From: Hortaea werneckii
Lineage: Eukaryota; Ascomycota; Dothideomycetes; Mycosphaerellales; Teratosphaeriaceae
Length of the DNA stretch: 64,000 nt
Direction: 5' to 3'
Assembly (NCBI GenBank): GCA_037044905.1
Contig: JBAOKB010000180.1
Location: forward strand, 1 to 64,000
Every line of letters starts with the position of its first letter. Position 1 is the stretch's first letter. Position numbers and translations under genes: made by a program. The notes under the pieces were generated by a model. It had not been told where the DNA came from. It saw nothing but the letters and a program-made list of their open reading frames with translations, and did not search any database. Shown here piece after piece: positions 34,711-45,181 of this stretch.

Positions 34711-36114
34711 TCATGACTCGCTCTTCCCGCCTTCAATGCCCTCGTAATAACCTTCCATCCTCCAACGCCAGCTGAGGAGGAAGGGCGCCAGGTCCGCATT
34801 GACAGGCGCCCACCACTTCTCATGCAGGCTCACCACGCCCCCTTCCAGGTCATCCATCGATGGATAGTGCATGTTCCACTTGGAATCTAGCTGCTTCCAC
34901 GGCATGTTGCCTTCCCTCCGATGCGCGTAGTTGAGCAGGTTCTGCTCGGGGAGGTGAGGATCGAATCGGTCTTCCAAGGTGGTAAGGCTGGTGTAGTAGC
35001 CCAACAATTCCTGGGAGGGTTGCAGAACGAAGAAGCCGGCGTTGAGGTAGTCGATGTTGTACCAATCGCCCTCTTCATCTGACGGCGGATAGTGGTGCTT
35101 CATTTTGGGCTCTGGAACGCCAGCGAATACGTACGTGGAGGGCACAGCTGCTTCGTCCGCCTCGGTCGCCTCTTGGTCCTGGCCACTCTCCTGCATCGCC
35201 GCAGCAGCATCTTCGAAAATGCCATCCATAGTGTCTGTGAGGATGGTATCGCCGTCCAGGAAACATATCCGTTCGTACTCAGTAAGCTCCCACAGACGGA
35301 GCTTGGACATGACGTTTTGCCAGGTGCTGACGTCGGTTTTGACCCAGCCAGCATCCATCGCAGGAGCCTCCCACACGATCGCCCCATCCTTTCTCAGTCG
35401 CTCCCGTTTCTCAGTGGAGACATCAGAGGTGACAAGGACAATGAAAGGGTAATCGTGCTTTGACTTCGTCTCGGGAGCGTGCAAGAGCTGATAGGCCAGG
35501 ATCCGGGTCGCCACGAAGTATTTATCATGCTCTAGGACCTTATCCTCCGCTACGGCACTCGAGTCGCCAGCCAGGAAAGTTGCGTACGCATATTTCGGGC
35601 CGCCCTTGTTCAGCGCAGAGTGCGATTGTCCAGTGGCATTGCCGGTGGCATTTCCAATGGCGTTTTCAGCGACATGTCCGGTGGCCTTCTCAGTAGCCTC
35701 CTCAGTGGCAGTCTGAGTGGCCTCTGAAATGCTAGTTCCAGTGGATTCGGCCATGGCACTTTCAGTAGCACTCGCAGTAGCACTCACAGCAGCACTCGCC
35801 GTTGCACTCGCAGTGGCGCTTATCTTGACGCTCGCAACTGCGTCTTCCGTGGCCGTCTCAGTGGTGTTTTCGGTGACATTCCCACTGTGTGACGATGAAA
35901 AGTGGATGTTGTCCACCGTTGCTCCTTTGAGCTGTGATACCACGGCATCCCGATGATGATCAATGCTGTCTGGTAGAGGTGACAGAACAAATAGTGCAAA
36001 GCCTAGCACTATCGCGATTGCAGCGTAGAACGACATACACGCTCGACTACTCCTTCTCCTAAATGGAGCATTGTTGCGATGGCCAGAACCTCCCAAAGCT
36101 AAAGTCGGGCTCAT
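34711..36114 (-). CDS. type II membrane family 8-like glycosyltransferase with mucin-like stalk
   Basis: Intronless, 467 residues. A short basic N-terminus precedes one membrane anchor (about 27-46, MSFYAAIAIVLGFALFVLSP), giving a Golgi type II topology. Residues ~85-163 form a stalk of Thr/Ala/Ser-rich near-repeats with several N-glycosylation sites. The catalytic domain starts at YAYATFLAGD and shows the order of glycogenin-like GT8 enzymes: YPFIVLVTSD, the metal-binding DxD in ICFLDGDTIL (Asp287, Asp289), then NIDYLNAGFFVLQPS and LPEQNLLNYA. Fungal relatives are alpha-glycosyltransferases or N-acetylglucosaminyltransferases of the Golgi; the donor cannot be told here. Start at 36114 is the only ATG before the anchor with a basic segment. 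Confidence 0.88.
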   Translation of the reverse strand: MSPTLALGGSGHRNNAPFRRRSSRACMSFYAAIAIVLGFALFVLSPLPDSIDHHRDAVVSQLKGATVDNIHFSSSHSGNVTENTTETATEDAVASVKISATASATASAAVSATASATESAMAESTGTSISEATQTATEEATEKATGHVAENAIGNATGNATGQSHSALNKGGPKYAYATFLAGDSSAVAEDKVLEHDKYFVATRILAYQLLHAPETKSKHDYPFIVLVTSDVSTEKRERLRKDGAIVWEAPAMDAGWVKTDVSTWQNVMSKLRLWELTEYERICFLDGDTILTDTMDGIFEDAAAAMQESGQDQEATEADEAAVPSTYVFAGVPEPKMKHHYPPSDEEGDWYNIDYLNAGFFVLQPSQELLGYYTSLTTLEDRFDPHLPEQNLLNYAHRREGNMPWKQLDSKWNMHYPSMDDLEGGVVSLHEKWWAPVNADLAPFLLSWRWRMEGYYEGIEGGKSES

Positions 36115-37579
36115 TCTTGCGTTATGCCGCTGGGGTACAGGCTTGCGCCTTTTGGAGCTTTGGGCTTGCTGTTGGTAAAACCAGGCGACGGATTTGGTGA
36201 ATGGCGAGAGGAATGGGAGTGATCAGGTGCGCACAGAGGCAGGGAGGTAAAGGGCTTCATATCACGTTAACCTTCACCAAGCAGGCATGGCACTCACGCC
36301 AGTCAAGCCAGGAGATACCTAGCTTGGCCCTGCCAGATCCGAGTGAGTGGGACGCATATACAGAGCAGACTATCACATCAAGTTAGGTTTGTGGCGGGTA
36401 CTGGTACGTGGGAGGTTCCTGGCTGGCTGCACTGTCTCAGTCAGCCACAGGAAGCATAGTGGACGCATCCTACTGGGCCGTAGGATGAATTTTGAGCTAA
36501 GTAAGTGGAAATTTTGCGAGTGCCAAAAGGATGCCAATAATAATACGACGTGTTAGAATACGGGTCCACTACCGGCAAGGCTCGGAACGTCGAACTAGAT
36601 TCCTATGCGGAGGATTTTCTTTGTTCGATGTAGCATCCCTTGCTGCGAGCTAGCTGTCTGGAAAGCTGGGGCTGACATGCTGACACGACGCCAATCGCTT
36701 TCAAGGACATACAGGAGAATTGCGCAACCACACTTCGCATGAAGATGGCGTGCCAGCGGGCCAAGTGCCAATCTCAAGATGCGCAGATGCTGACGGCGAA
36801 ATATGTGGCCTACTAAGACCGAAGACCTTAACGGTTGGCGAATTTTAATAACGCGTCCTTTAAAAGCTTGCTGTCTCTCGAATGACAGGAGGTCCATGTA
36901 CGGTGTATCCCGTATATGCGATGGGATATCACAGGGATCGATCCGTGAGATTGTACGATAAGGATCCCGCGAAGTCACTGTGACATGGCGCCGCCACAGC
37001 GGCCGTATTCGTATCTTTTGTGAGGTAGAGAGGAGGGGAGTGGGCTGGCGGGCGCGCTGGATTTAGAAGCGAGGGTCGAGAAACCAGAAGAACCTTAAGA
37101 CAGCTTTGGCCACTCGGCAGCTTATTTGGCTTATCAACCAGATTATTGCTGTTCATTCCTACGGTCGAGACGGGTTCCCATCATCTTTCGCATCCTGAAT
37201 GGGATCTCCGTTCGAAACTGCAAAACGCTGTGATCCATGAGGGATGCCATGTGCAACCGTCATCAACTGACGATTGCTCGGACCATCCCAGACCTTACTA
37301 ATCTACCGAGGCAACGCGCAGCTGTACGATGGCAGAAGGTACATGCAGTGAAATGCACACCTGCAGGCGAGAGACACGGCCGGATTACACTATCCTCTGC
37401 AAACCCCGTCCAATCTCCGTCCATCGTATGTCATGGAGGGGCAGCATGACCGGCAGTTCAGCAGAAGACGCAGGTACAGGTAGACACGAATCCAATCCAT
37501 ACCCTTTCTTCTTCCACTTCCACACCAGTTTGATTGGAACACTGTCTGCCATTGCTCACGCTTGACATCCGCAGCAGTC
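36115..37579. other. divergent promoter region
   Basis: 1.46 kb between the glycosyltransferase and the aldo-keto reductase. Short frames on both strands lack domains and starts. Confidence 0.55.
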
Positions 37580-38593
37580 ATGTCCGGAATCAAGAATGTA
37601 TTCGGCGGTGCCGCCGTCAACGACAATCGCGGCTTCACTACTGTCGACGCTGTCAAGGAAGCATTCCAGATCATGGACGCAGGCGATTGCAAGATTGTAG
37701 ACACCGCGACACTATATGGCAAAAGCGAAGAATTGTTTGGGAATTCAGGAGTCGCCCAGCGCTTCACCGTGGATACCAAGCACATGGGTGGTTTCCAGCC
37801 CGGCTACGCGAAGAAAGAGAACGTGATAGCGGACGCAGAGAACAGCAGGAAGAAGCTCGGCTGCAACGTTGACATCTACTACATCCATGCTCCTGACCCT
37901 GACACGCCGCTGGAGAACACGCTGGAGGGTGTCAATGAGGTCTACAAGTCCGGATTCTTCAAGAGGTTCGGCTTGTCAAACTTTAAGGCTGAAGATGTCG
38001 AGAAAGTCCACAGCATTTGCAAGGAGAAGGGCTACCCATTGCCTCAAGTCTACCAAGGCAACTACAGCCCGGTTGCAAGGAAACAAGAGGAAGTCCTGTT
38101 CCCAACGCTAAGGAAGCTCGGCATGAGCTTCTACGCCTACAGTCCGATCGCGGGAGGGGTAAGTGAAACACAGGATTAAGATCATACACAGCGCACATGA
38201 GGTTCTGACATCACTTCACAGTTCTTGACAAAGACCAAGCAAGACATCCTCGACGGCAAAGGCCGATTCGATACGTCGACGCCTATCGGCCAAATGTACG
38301 CTGGCATGTACAGCAAGCCGTCTTACCTCGAAGCCCTGGCGCAGTGGGAAGCGATCGCAAAGGACGAGGGAATTTCGCGCGCAGAACTGGCGTACAGATG
38401 GGTAAAGTACAACAGCCCTCTGAAGCCCGAGAACGGCGATGCCATCATCATTGGCGCGAGCTCTGCTCAGCAGCTCAAGGAGACGCTCGGTAGCATCAAC
38501 AAGGGACCTTTGTCGGATAAGGCGGTCAAGGCGATCGATGGCGTGTGGAACACGATCAAGCATGAAGCGCCGCTCGACAACTACTACAAGTGA
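37580..38593 (+). CDS. aldo-keto reductase (aflatoxin aldehyde reductase-like, AKR7 type)
   Basis: Two exons (37580-38158 and 38222-38593) with a 63-nt intron give 316 residues. The catalytic tetrad is complete: Asp41 and Tyr46 (IVDTATLYGKSE), Lys67 (DTKHMGG) and His103 (YYIHAPDPDTP). NADPH-site elements include QGNYSPVARK and IIIGASSAQQL. The family reduces aldehydes and ketones with NADPH in the cytosol; AKR7 members act on dialdehydes and succinic semialdehyde. The ATG at 37580 (MSGIKNVFGG) fits the family length. Its last seven codons, the stop and about 50 bp of trailer are copied 1259 bp downstream. Position next to two oxygenases suggests, but does not show, a shared pathway. Confidence 0.93.
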
Positions 38594-38646
38594 TTGAATA
38601 GTTGCCGATGATGATAAGAAGAGACGAGACATGCGAGCAAACGACG
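38567..38646. repeat. 80-bp direct repeat, copy 1 (aldo-keto reductase 3' end)
   Basis: This copy contains the last reductase codons (PLDNYYK), the stop and trailer. It matches 39826-39905 at 75 of 80 positions by hand alignment. The two copies are in direct orientation, offset by 1259 bp. Confidence 0.95.
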
Positions 38647-39825
38647 TAGCATCGAGAATCGATTGCGCTTTGAGGTCGTGCTCGCTTACGCAGAGGATAG
38701 TGTAGTAATGAAACGCTCTCGCCCTGTCCCCTCCTTCGCTATTTTTCTCGTCTTCCTCATTTTCCGAGACATCTAGATCGTAATCTTCCTTGTTCGTATT
38801 GACTATCGCTTCGGAGAAGGTACCGCTAGAGTTATTGTTGTGAATGAAAACTCTAGCGGATGATCCACGACGAGTTTTCCACACCGCTGCTAAGGGGACA
38901 CTAGCAAGAAAATCTAGGCTACTATGCCGTTCGCTAGTATAACCCGCCGAAACGTGAAGTACGGCACTAACTGCGGAGCCGAAGATGAAGCCGCAAGTAC
39001 AACGTAGCCTAGGTAAGTCCTGGAGGTTGTGTAAGACGAAATCCATAGCTATAACGCGGTTAATGAGTCTTCGAAGAAAAAACAACTGTCTTGCTTTAGT
39101 ATTGTTCTTCTTCTTATCCTTGGTCGAATCCTTCTTCTTGTCCTTAGTAATTACCTTCTCTCCGGCCGAGATCCGCGTCGTACAGTCTTTTACTATCTCT
39201 TAAAACCCTACCCAATCCAGGTTTGTACATAGCCCATTAGAGGCAGCAAACGGACATACCGCTCTGTCTAATAACGCAGCGCTGTATGGGGACTTGTCCT
39301 TCGCGTTAACAGGACGCGCAGTAGGAGCGTTCGGCTAACGGACGAGATCGTAAGACGCGATCATATGCGTAGCAAGTTCTAGTAGCCGAGAGACTATGCC
39401 TAAGTACCCGGCGAAGACACACTCGACGAGGCTTGGCTGCAAAACCTGTTTATGGTCCAGATATCCATTGCTCATCACAAATCTATAAAGCTTAGAAGGG
39501 AGGCGGTCCTGCTCTTTCACGCCCTCCTCGTCCGTTGGCATAGTTGATGTTTCGCCCGACTAATCGGGAGACAGCCCATTAGGTTGCTCGGGAGACCGTT
39601 CCTTAGAGTGCTCGGAAGACGGTATGGCACGTCGCTCGTTAGCTCGTCCATTCGGTTGCACGGGAGGTGGTCTGTGGAGTTGCTCCCGAGTCGGTCTGCG
39701 AGGCTGCTCGCGGAGCGGTCTGTTAGGTTGCTCCAGAGGTACGTTGTCAGAAAGCTGGCGAGGCGGTCTATTAGGTTTCTCGAGAGGCGGGTTGTGCGGA
39801 GGCTCGCGAGGCAGGTCGTGGGGAT
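38647..39825 (-). pseudogene. degraded minus-strand coding remnant, possibly from a mobile element
   Basis: Reading the minus strand from about 39845 to 38650 in one frame gives protein-like sequence with only three internal stops. It begins with a Pro/Arg/Glu/Gln-rich stretch of imperfect ten-residue units (VPLEQPNRPLREQPRRPTRE), continues through LPSKLYRFVMSNGYLDHKQV and a Lys-rich patch (KDKKKDSTKDKKKN), and ends in an acidic tail (LDVSENEEDEKNSEGG). No start, no intron that removes the stops and no known domain is seen. The composition and position between direct repeats suggest a decayed insertion. An expressed gene is unlikely. The identity of the source is unknown. Confidence 0.4.
39604..39825. 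repeat. imperfect ~30-bp tandem repeats
   Basis: About seven diverged units with a shared core like ggttgctcgggag and ggtctgttagg follow each other. On the minus strand they encode the Pro/Arg/Gln-rich part of the remnant. Divergence is high, so the exact unit boundaries are approximate. Confidence 0.65.
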
Positions 39826-39905
39826 GCGCCGCTCGACAACTACTACAAGTGATTGACTAGTTGCCGATGATGATGAGTAGAGACGAGACATGCGACCAAA
39901 CGATG
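39826..39905. repeat. 80-bp direct repeat, copy 2
   Basis: Copy of 38567-38646 with five substitutions. It lies 64 bp beyond the stop of the oxygenase gene and is not part of any intact reading frame. Confidence 0.95.
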
Positions 39906-39969
39906 ATCGGAACAGAAAGATAGAAAGTAGAAAGTAATCCAAAAGTGGCTTATTACTCCTTTGCGTCTT

Positions 39970-41141
39970 TCAACCATCCTTGGCAGTGGCACGAAGCCTC
40001 TCCAGTATGTACTCGCCTGCCCTGACAGAGGGATATGCAGAAGGATTTTCTGGTGTGACACAACTTGGCAATGTCTACGTTGACAGTCAGCTCTCGCGGA
40101 GATTACTCTATCAAGCGAGGAGGCACGTACCTCTACGACCTCATCATAATTAACACTGAAGAAGAAAGGGATGCTGTACCGCTCCTCCTTCGTCCTGTTG
40201 ACAACGCGATGGACTGTACTCTTATACACACCGTTCGTCCATCGGGTAAGAAAGTCGGCAATGTTAATAATGAAGCTCCCCGGCACTGCCGGCGCAGGTA
40301 CCCACTGGTCATCCGGCGAGAGAATCTCCAAGCCGCTAGCAGATGAGCAGAGGAGGATGGTGAAGCACTCATAGTCGCTATGAGCACCTAACCCAATCTC
40401 TTTATCCTTCTTCGTTGGATCCAAGGGCTGCGGATCGGCGGAAGCTGGGTAGTAAAGAAGCCGGGCGATTCCACCCGGGTGCGTCATCATCTCATCGAAG
40501 TAAGTCTCTTCCAGGTCCAGCGATAGGGCGAAAAGCCGGAAGAGATGCCGAGCTAGGCTCAATACTTCGCCGTAATACTCCCTGATAGTCGCGTAGAAGC
40601 CCGGGATGTCTGCCTCAGAAGGCCAGACGTTGCCGTTCACGTCGGCTCCGTCAAGTTCGCGATACTGGCCATCGCCGCCGGTGGGGTCGAGACCAGCTTC
40701 ATAGCCCCAATTGAAACCTTCTTTGGTCTCAGGAGCGGCATCCTCTGCTGACCAGTCGCCGGGATTGACGTACGTGAATTCCGCCGGTTCCCAGCCGCGG
40801 AAATACTTGGAATGCTCGACGTGAAGGGCTTGCTTCTTCTCCTTTGGCAATGTTTTGAAGAATCGCTTGGCTAGTGCGATGATTTTCTGGCGTGTCTCTT
40901 CCGGGATACCATGGCCGGTGATATGGAAAAATCCAGACCCGACACAGGCATCGTGGATTTGCCTCGCTACGGCTTTACGGTCGTCCAGAGAAGCGGAAAA
41001 GGATGGTGCAATGTTGATCTCCGGGATCGTAAACGGTGCCGTCTGTTTCTCAGAACCACCTTTGTTCAGTCTGGAGTTCAGGTAGTCCTGTGCAGCTTGT
41101 CGTGCCTCGTTCTGAGTCGAGGAGAATGTCTGAGTGGTCAT
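39970..41141 (-). CDS. 2-oxoglutarate/Fe(II)-dependent oxygenase (isopenicillin N synthase-like)
   Basis: Two exons (41141-40131 and 40074-39970) with a 56-nt intron give 371 residues. The N-terminal DIOX_N part includes GSGFFHITGHGIP. The jelly-roll core has the iron ligands His254 and Asp256 (AHSDYECFTILL) and His311 (STVHRVVNR), with Arg321 in RYSIPFFFS for 2-oxoglutarate. The second exon gives the family ending (TLPSCVTPENPSAYPSVRAG); reading through the intron replaces it with unrelated sequence. Enzymes of this group hydroxylate, desaturate or cyclise small molecules in the cytosol. It is divergent from an FAD monooxygenase with 597 bp between start codons, so the two may be co-regulated. 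Confidence 0.93.
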
Positions 41142-41738
41142 GATTATGATCGTATTACCTCAAAGTTACAGGTACGGATGGTGAAGCCCGACACAAACGT
41201 ATCTCTACAAGTTAAGAAGGGCCATCTTTGGGGCACAATCTCTATTACCATAGTTGATTGTTGATACTGCGGCCAAATCGATAAGGCCGGCCCGCCCAAA
41301 CAAAAGCGGGGCGTCCATTCATGACCCGGACGAGATTATTACTACCTAGGTACTACCTACCAAATAGTCCATGTTCTTGACGCCTCTTCAACACAGACAT
41401 GCTTACGCTTCAATATCTACAGAAAACGCAATGCTCTTCTGTCATGGTGAGCCATGAGAAAGCCCTTGCCTTGCTCCCTCTGGTCTCCACTATTCTACCC
41501 CACTTCGGCAACTGAGCCTGGCACTTGACCTGCCGCCGTGGGGTGAAGTTGAGCCGCAGAACTACCACGACCACTTTATTAATCTGGCCATTGGGCTTAG
41601 CTCAGCTTGCTCATGAAGAGAATAATGTCTAAACGTCACTTTGCATCGTTGGCTAGCATTGGTCCTCTAAATATATAAGGTCTTGTACCGCCGCAGCAAA
41701 GCGACTTGTAATTCGTTAAATTGTGGTTCGCAGCTGCA
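41142..41738. other. shared divergent promoter, oxygenase / FAD monooxygenase
   Basis: 597 bp between the two start codons, without a gene. It holds a TATA element near the monooxygenase start. Confidence 0.65.
41672..41678 (+). promoter_or_regulatory. candidate TATA box of the FAD monooxygenase gene
   Basis: TATATAA followed by GG, 61 bp before the ATG at 41739. The position suits a short leader in a filamentous fungus. No transcript evidence is available here. Confidence 0.55.
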
Positions 41739-43577
41739 ATGTCTGGACCGCCACCGAACGATTGGACGAGGATTCCGCATCGCGGGCCTACCTCAGAGTC
41801 AGAGGACGGCGCACTTGAAACGACGTTCCTGATCATTGGAGCTGGACCAGCCGGTGCGGCTCTTGCATGCTTCCTTGCCCAGCATGGCTATACTGGCATC
41901 ATGTTATCGAGTGCACCAGGCACCGCTAAGGAACCAAGGGCGCATATCACAAACCCTGCTGCACTAGAATGCTTGAGAGATATTGGACTGGAAGCGGACG
42001 TGAACAAAGCCGGGACTACTGGCGATCACATGCAGCATACCCGCTGGTGTCACGACATGGCTGGCGAGGAGTATGCTCGGATCTACTCCTGGGGGAACCA
42101 GCCCGAGAAGAAGGGCGAGTACGAGGCGGCTAGCCCTTGTCGACACACAGACGTCCCGCAAACTCTGCTCGAGCCGATTTTGGTCAAGCACGCAACGGTG
42201 AAAGGGTGGAAGGTGAGGTTCGACTCGACTTTCGAAAGGTTCGAGCGAGACACCCCCAATGGCCCAATTACATCTCACATCACAGATAATCTTACCGGGC
42301 TATCTTATACCATCCGCAGCAAGTATCTGTTCGGCTGCGACGGTGCGAGGAGCGCAATCATGCGGCAACTGGAGATACCGCTGAAGAAGGAACCGGGCCA
42401 AGGTCTTGCTCTCAATGTGCTGGTAGAGGCTGACCTGCGTCAACACATGGAGCATAGAACGGGAAACCTTCATTGGATCATGCAGCCCGATGCCGTTCAC
42501 CCGCCGTGGGGCTGGGCAACTATCCTGCGGATGGTGAAACCCTGGTCGGAATGGATGTTCATCGTGTTTCCTTCACCTGGGTTTTCTGATTACTCTGTTC
42601 GTCCAAGCAACGAAGAGTATATCAAGCGAGTGCGGGAATGGATTGGTGACGATACGATTTCGGTGAAGATTCTCGATGCTGCGAAGTGGTACATCAACGA
42701 AATCGTCGCCGAGAAATACAGCGATGGGAACATTTTCTGTCTTGGCGATGCGGTGCATAGACATCCTCCGTTGAATGGGCTGGGAAGTAACACTTGTGTC
42801 CAGGATGCGTTCAATCTTGCCTGGAAGCTCGCTTACATCGAGCAAGGCCATGCGCAACCTAAACTGCTTGAGAGCTACAGCCTGGAACGACAGCCGATCG
42901 GTGCAGGTGTCATCCAACGTGCTAACCAAGGCTTACGGGACCACGTCCATGTCTGGGAAGCGCTGGGCGTGCTTCCAGATGATGTCGAAGAGCGAAAGCG
43001 GCAGCATGCGGAATTATCCGCACCTACGCCAGAAGGTCGGGAACGACGGAAGAAGCTCCAAGATGCTGTCAAGTACACCGAGCACGAATTCGGCGGCATT
43101 GGCATCGAGATGAACCAACGTTACGACTCTGGCGCAGTCTATTTCGGCGACGAGGCAACTGCACAACAGGCCCCTCCAAGTGACCCGGTCTTGCAGTATC
43201 AGCTCTCGACATATCCGGGATCGAGACTACCTCACGCATGGCTCAACAAGCGAAGTCCCGCCAAAGCTCCCATCTCGACGATTGATCTCGCCGGACACGG
43301 GGCCTTCTGCCTGCTTACCGGCATTGGAGGTGATGCATGGAAACAAGCAGTAGACGAAGCTCAGTCGAAACTTTCCGTGCCGATCAATGCATATAGCATT
43401 GGATGGAAGCAGGATTGGGAAGACGTCTACGGTGACTGGGCCAGGAGGCGGGAGATTGAAGAGGATGGGTGTGTGCTTTTGAGACCAGACCGTACCGTTT
43501 GCTGGCGCAGCATGGGAATGAGGAGTGACTGCAAGGAAGCCCTGCTCAGAGTATTGAACTCGGTGTTATGTAAATAA
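41739..43577 (+). CDS. FAD-binding aromatic monooxygenase (phenol hydroxylase / TfdB-like)
   Basis: Intronless, 612 residues from the ATG at 41739. The Rossmann motif GAGPAG is at 34-39 (FLIIGAGPAGAALA), the family's RAHITNPAALE segment follows, and a second FAD motif GDAVHRHPP begins at Gly336. The C-terminal ~170 residues fit the thioredoxin-like domain of phenol hydroxylases. Such flavoproteins ortho-hydroxylate phenols or related aromatics with NAD(P)H and O2. No signal or membrane segment is present. The divergent 2-oxoglutarate oxygenase and nearby aldo-keto reductase suggest a small oxidative catabolic or tailoring group, by inference. An AATAAA overlaps the stop codon. Confidence 0.93.
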   Translation: MSGPPPNDWTRIPHRGPTSESEDGALETTFLIIGAGPAGAALACFLAQHGYTGIMLSSAPGTAKEPRAHITNPAALECLRDIGLEADVNKAGTTGDHMQHTRWCHDMAGEEYARIYSWGNQPEKKGEYEAASPCRHTDVPQTLLEPILVKHATVKGWKVRFDSTFERFERDTPNGPITSHITDNLTGLSYTIRSKYLFGCDGARSAIMRQLEIPLKKEPGQGLALNVLVEADLRQHMEHRTGNLHWIMQPDAVHPPWGWATILRMVKPWSEWMFIVFPSPGFSDYSVRPSNEEYIKRVREWIGDDTISVKILDAAKWYINEIVAEKYSDGNIFCLGDAVHRHPPLNGLGSNTCVQDAFNLAWKLAYIEQGHAQPKLLESYSLERQPIGAGVIQRANQGLRDHVHVWEALGVLPDDVEERKRQHAELSAPTPEGRERRKKLQDAVKYTEHEFGGIGIEMNQRYDSGAVYFGDEATAQQAPPSDPVLQYQLSTYPGSRLPHAWLNKRSPAKAPISTIDLAGHGAFCLLTGIGGDAWKQAVDEAQSKLSVPINAYSIGWKQDWEDVYGDWARRREIEEDGCVLLRPDRTVCWRSMGMRSDCKEALLRVLNSVLCK

Positions 43578-43796
43578 ACAGACATCTAGATGCCTTTAAG
43601 AGCCAATGTGTTCGACGCCGACCCATCATTATAATAGTTGTGGTACTTCACCCGAAAACGTCTGCCGTACTTTAGACATGACCTTCCTCTTCCGGCCGAA
43701 GCAGCTCCCCACTTCCCGCTCCTTCGAAACCTCACCCCGTCCACTGCTGCACCTTTGCCTATCCGGTCAGGGTCGCTGGTCTTCCGTAGGGCGCAA

Positions 43797-45181
43797 ATGT
43801 TCGCAAAGACACTTGTGCAAAGGTCAAGTACCTGGAGCTATCATTCTCTTCCTCGTCGTCCTCTGTCTTTAACCCGCTCATCTCTGGCAGCAAGGCCTGG
43901 CCTGTCTCGACAGCAGTATCCGAGGAGTATGGCGACCGCAGACGGAGCAGCTGCGCTCAAGCAGAGCGACGTTAAGCAGGAAGCTCAACATCTCGCTAAT
44001 GGGAGCGTGCCGGTGAATAATAATTGGTCATCGCCAGGTGCGGCAGCATACGATTTCCGAAGTATGTATCCTGATACCTCAAGTACTAAGGAAGAGAACG
44101 TGGAGGCTAACCCTCTATACCGCCAGGTGATGTGGTCACTACGCCGACAACCCGTATGCTAAACGCCATAGCCTCCACCACGCTCCTCGACGATGTATTC
44201 CAAGACGACCCCACCACGAACGACCTCGAAGCCTTCATCGCCGACCTAACGGGTAAAGAAGCCGCTTTGCTCGTGCTAAGCGGCACAATGGGCAACCAAG
44301 TCAGCATACGAACGCACCTGGGCGCGCCACCGCACAGCGTCGTCACAGACCACCGATCGCACATCCTCGAATGGGAAGCCGGCGGCGTCGCCTCGCTCTG
44401 CGGCGCGCTCGTGAAACCCGTCACGCCCAGCAACGGCCGGTACGTGACGCTGGCGGACGTGCAGAAGCAGACGGTGCTGTCGGACGACATCCACGCGTGC
44501 CCGACCAAGCTGATCTCGCTGGAGAACACGCTGGCGGGGATCGTGCTGCCGCTGGACGAGTGCCGGAAGATCTCGCGCTGGGCGCGCGACCACGGCGTCC
44601 TGATGCATTTGGATGGCGCGAGGCTGTGGGAGGCCGTCGCGGCGGGCGCGGGCAGCTTGAAGGAGTACTGTGATTGCTTTGATAGCGTCTCGCTGTGTTT
44701 CTCTAAGGGTCTGGGCGCGCCGATCGGGAGTATTATTGCGGGGACGAAGTCCTTTAGGGAACGCGCGCGGTGGATTAGGAAGTCGATTGGAGGAGGGCTC
44801 CGGCAGGCTGGTGTTGTGACTGCGGCGGCGAGAGTCGCGGTGGAGGATACGTTTCTCGGTGGGACGCTGCAGGCTTCGCATGAGCGTGCGAGACAGATTG
44901 CGAAGATGTGGGAGGGGTATGGTGGTAAGACGACTAATCCCGTAGAGACCAACATGGTGTGGTTTGATTTGGACGCTGCGGGAATCAGTGCAAATGATTT
45001 TATCAAGGAAGGAGAGAAAGTCGGGTTACGACTGATGGGCGGTCGGTTAGTCGTGCACTATCAGATTGGGGAGGATGCTGTCGCTCGGCTAGAGAAGTTG
45101 ATGCAAGTGGTGCTCAAGGGTGGGAAGACGAATGGTACGGCCGAACATGCACCTGAAAAGCTTCAGTTTCCTACTGAATAG
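43797..45181 (+). CDS. L-threonine aldolase, low-specificity type (PLP-dependent)
   Basis: Two exons (43797-44061 and 44127-45181) with a 65-nt intron give 439 residues. The junction restores YDFRSDVVTTPTTRML, the family's N-terminal signature. The PLP lysine is Lys282 (SLCFSKGLGAPIGS) and the ring-nitrogen Asp is 251 (MHLDGARLWEA). The enzyme cleaves threonine or allo-threonine to glycine and acetaldehyde. The first ~44 residues (MFAKTLVQRSSTWSYHSLPR and on) are basic, Ser-rich and without acids, like a mitochondrial presequence, and a second in-frame ATG at 43929 would give a cytosolic form. The last ~20 residues are an unconserved tail. Confidence 0.94.

Larger units (their letters stand above)
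38594..39969. other. insertion-like segment between convergent genes
   Basis: Between the aldo-keto reductase and the oxygenase. It contains copy 1 trailer, a ~1.2-kb segment unlike its surroundings (38647-39825) and copy 2 of the repeat. See the separate entries. Confidence 0.7.

Noticed and set aside
38216..39085. 289-codon minus-strand frame taken as a gene
   Set aside because: It runs from the insertion into the antisense of the aldo-keto reductase; only the insertion part looks protein-like and it is preceded by stop codons.
37580..45181. Secondary-metabolite gene cluster
   Set aside because: No polyketide synthase, peptide synthetase, terpene cyclase, transporter or pathway regulator lies in or next to this group.
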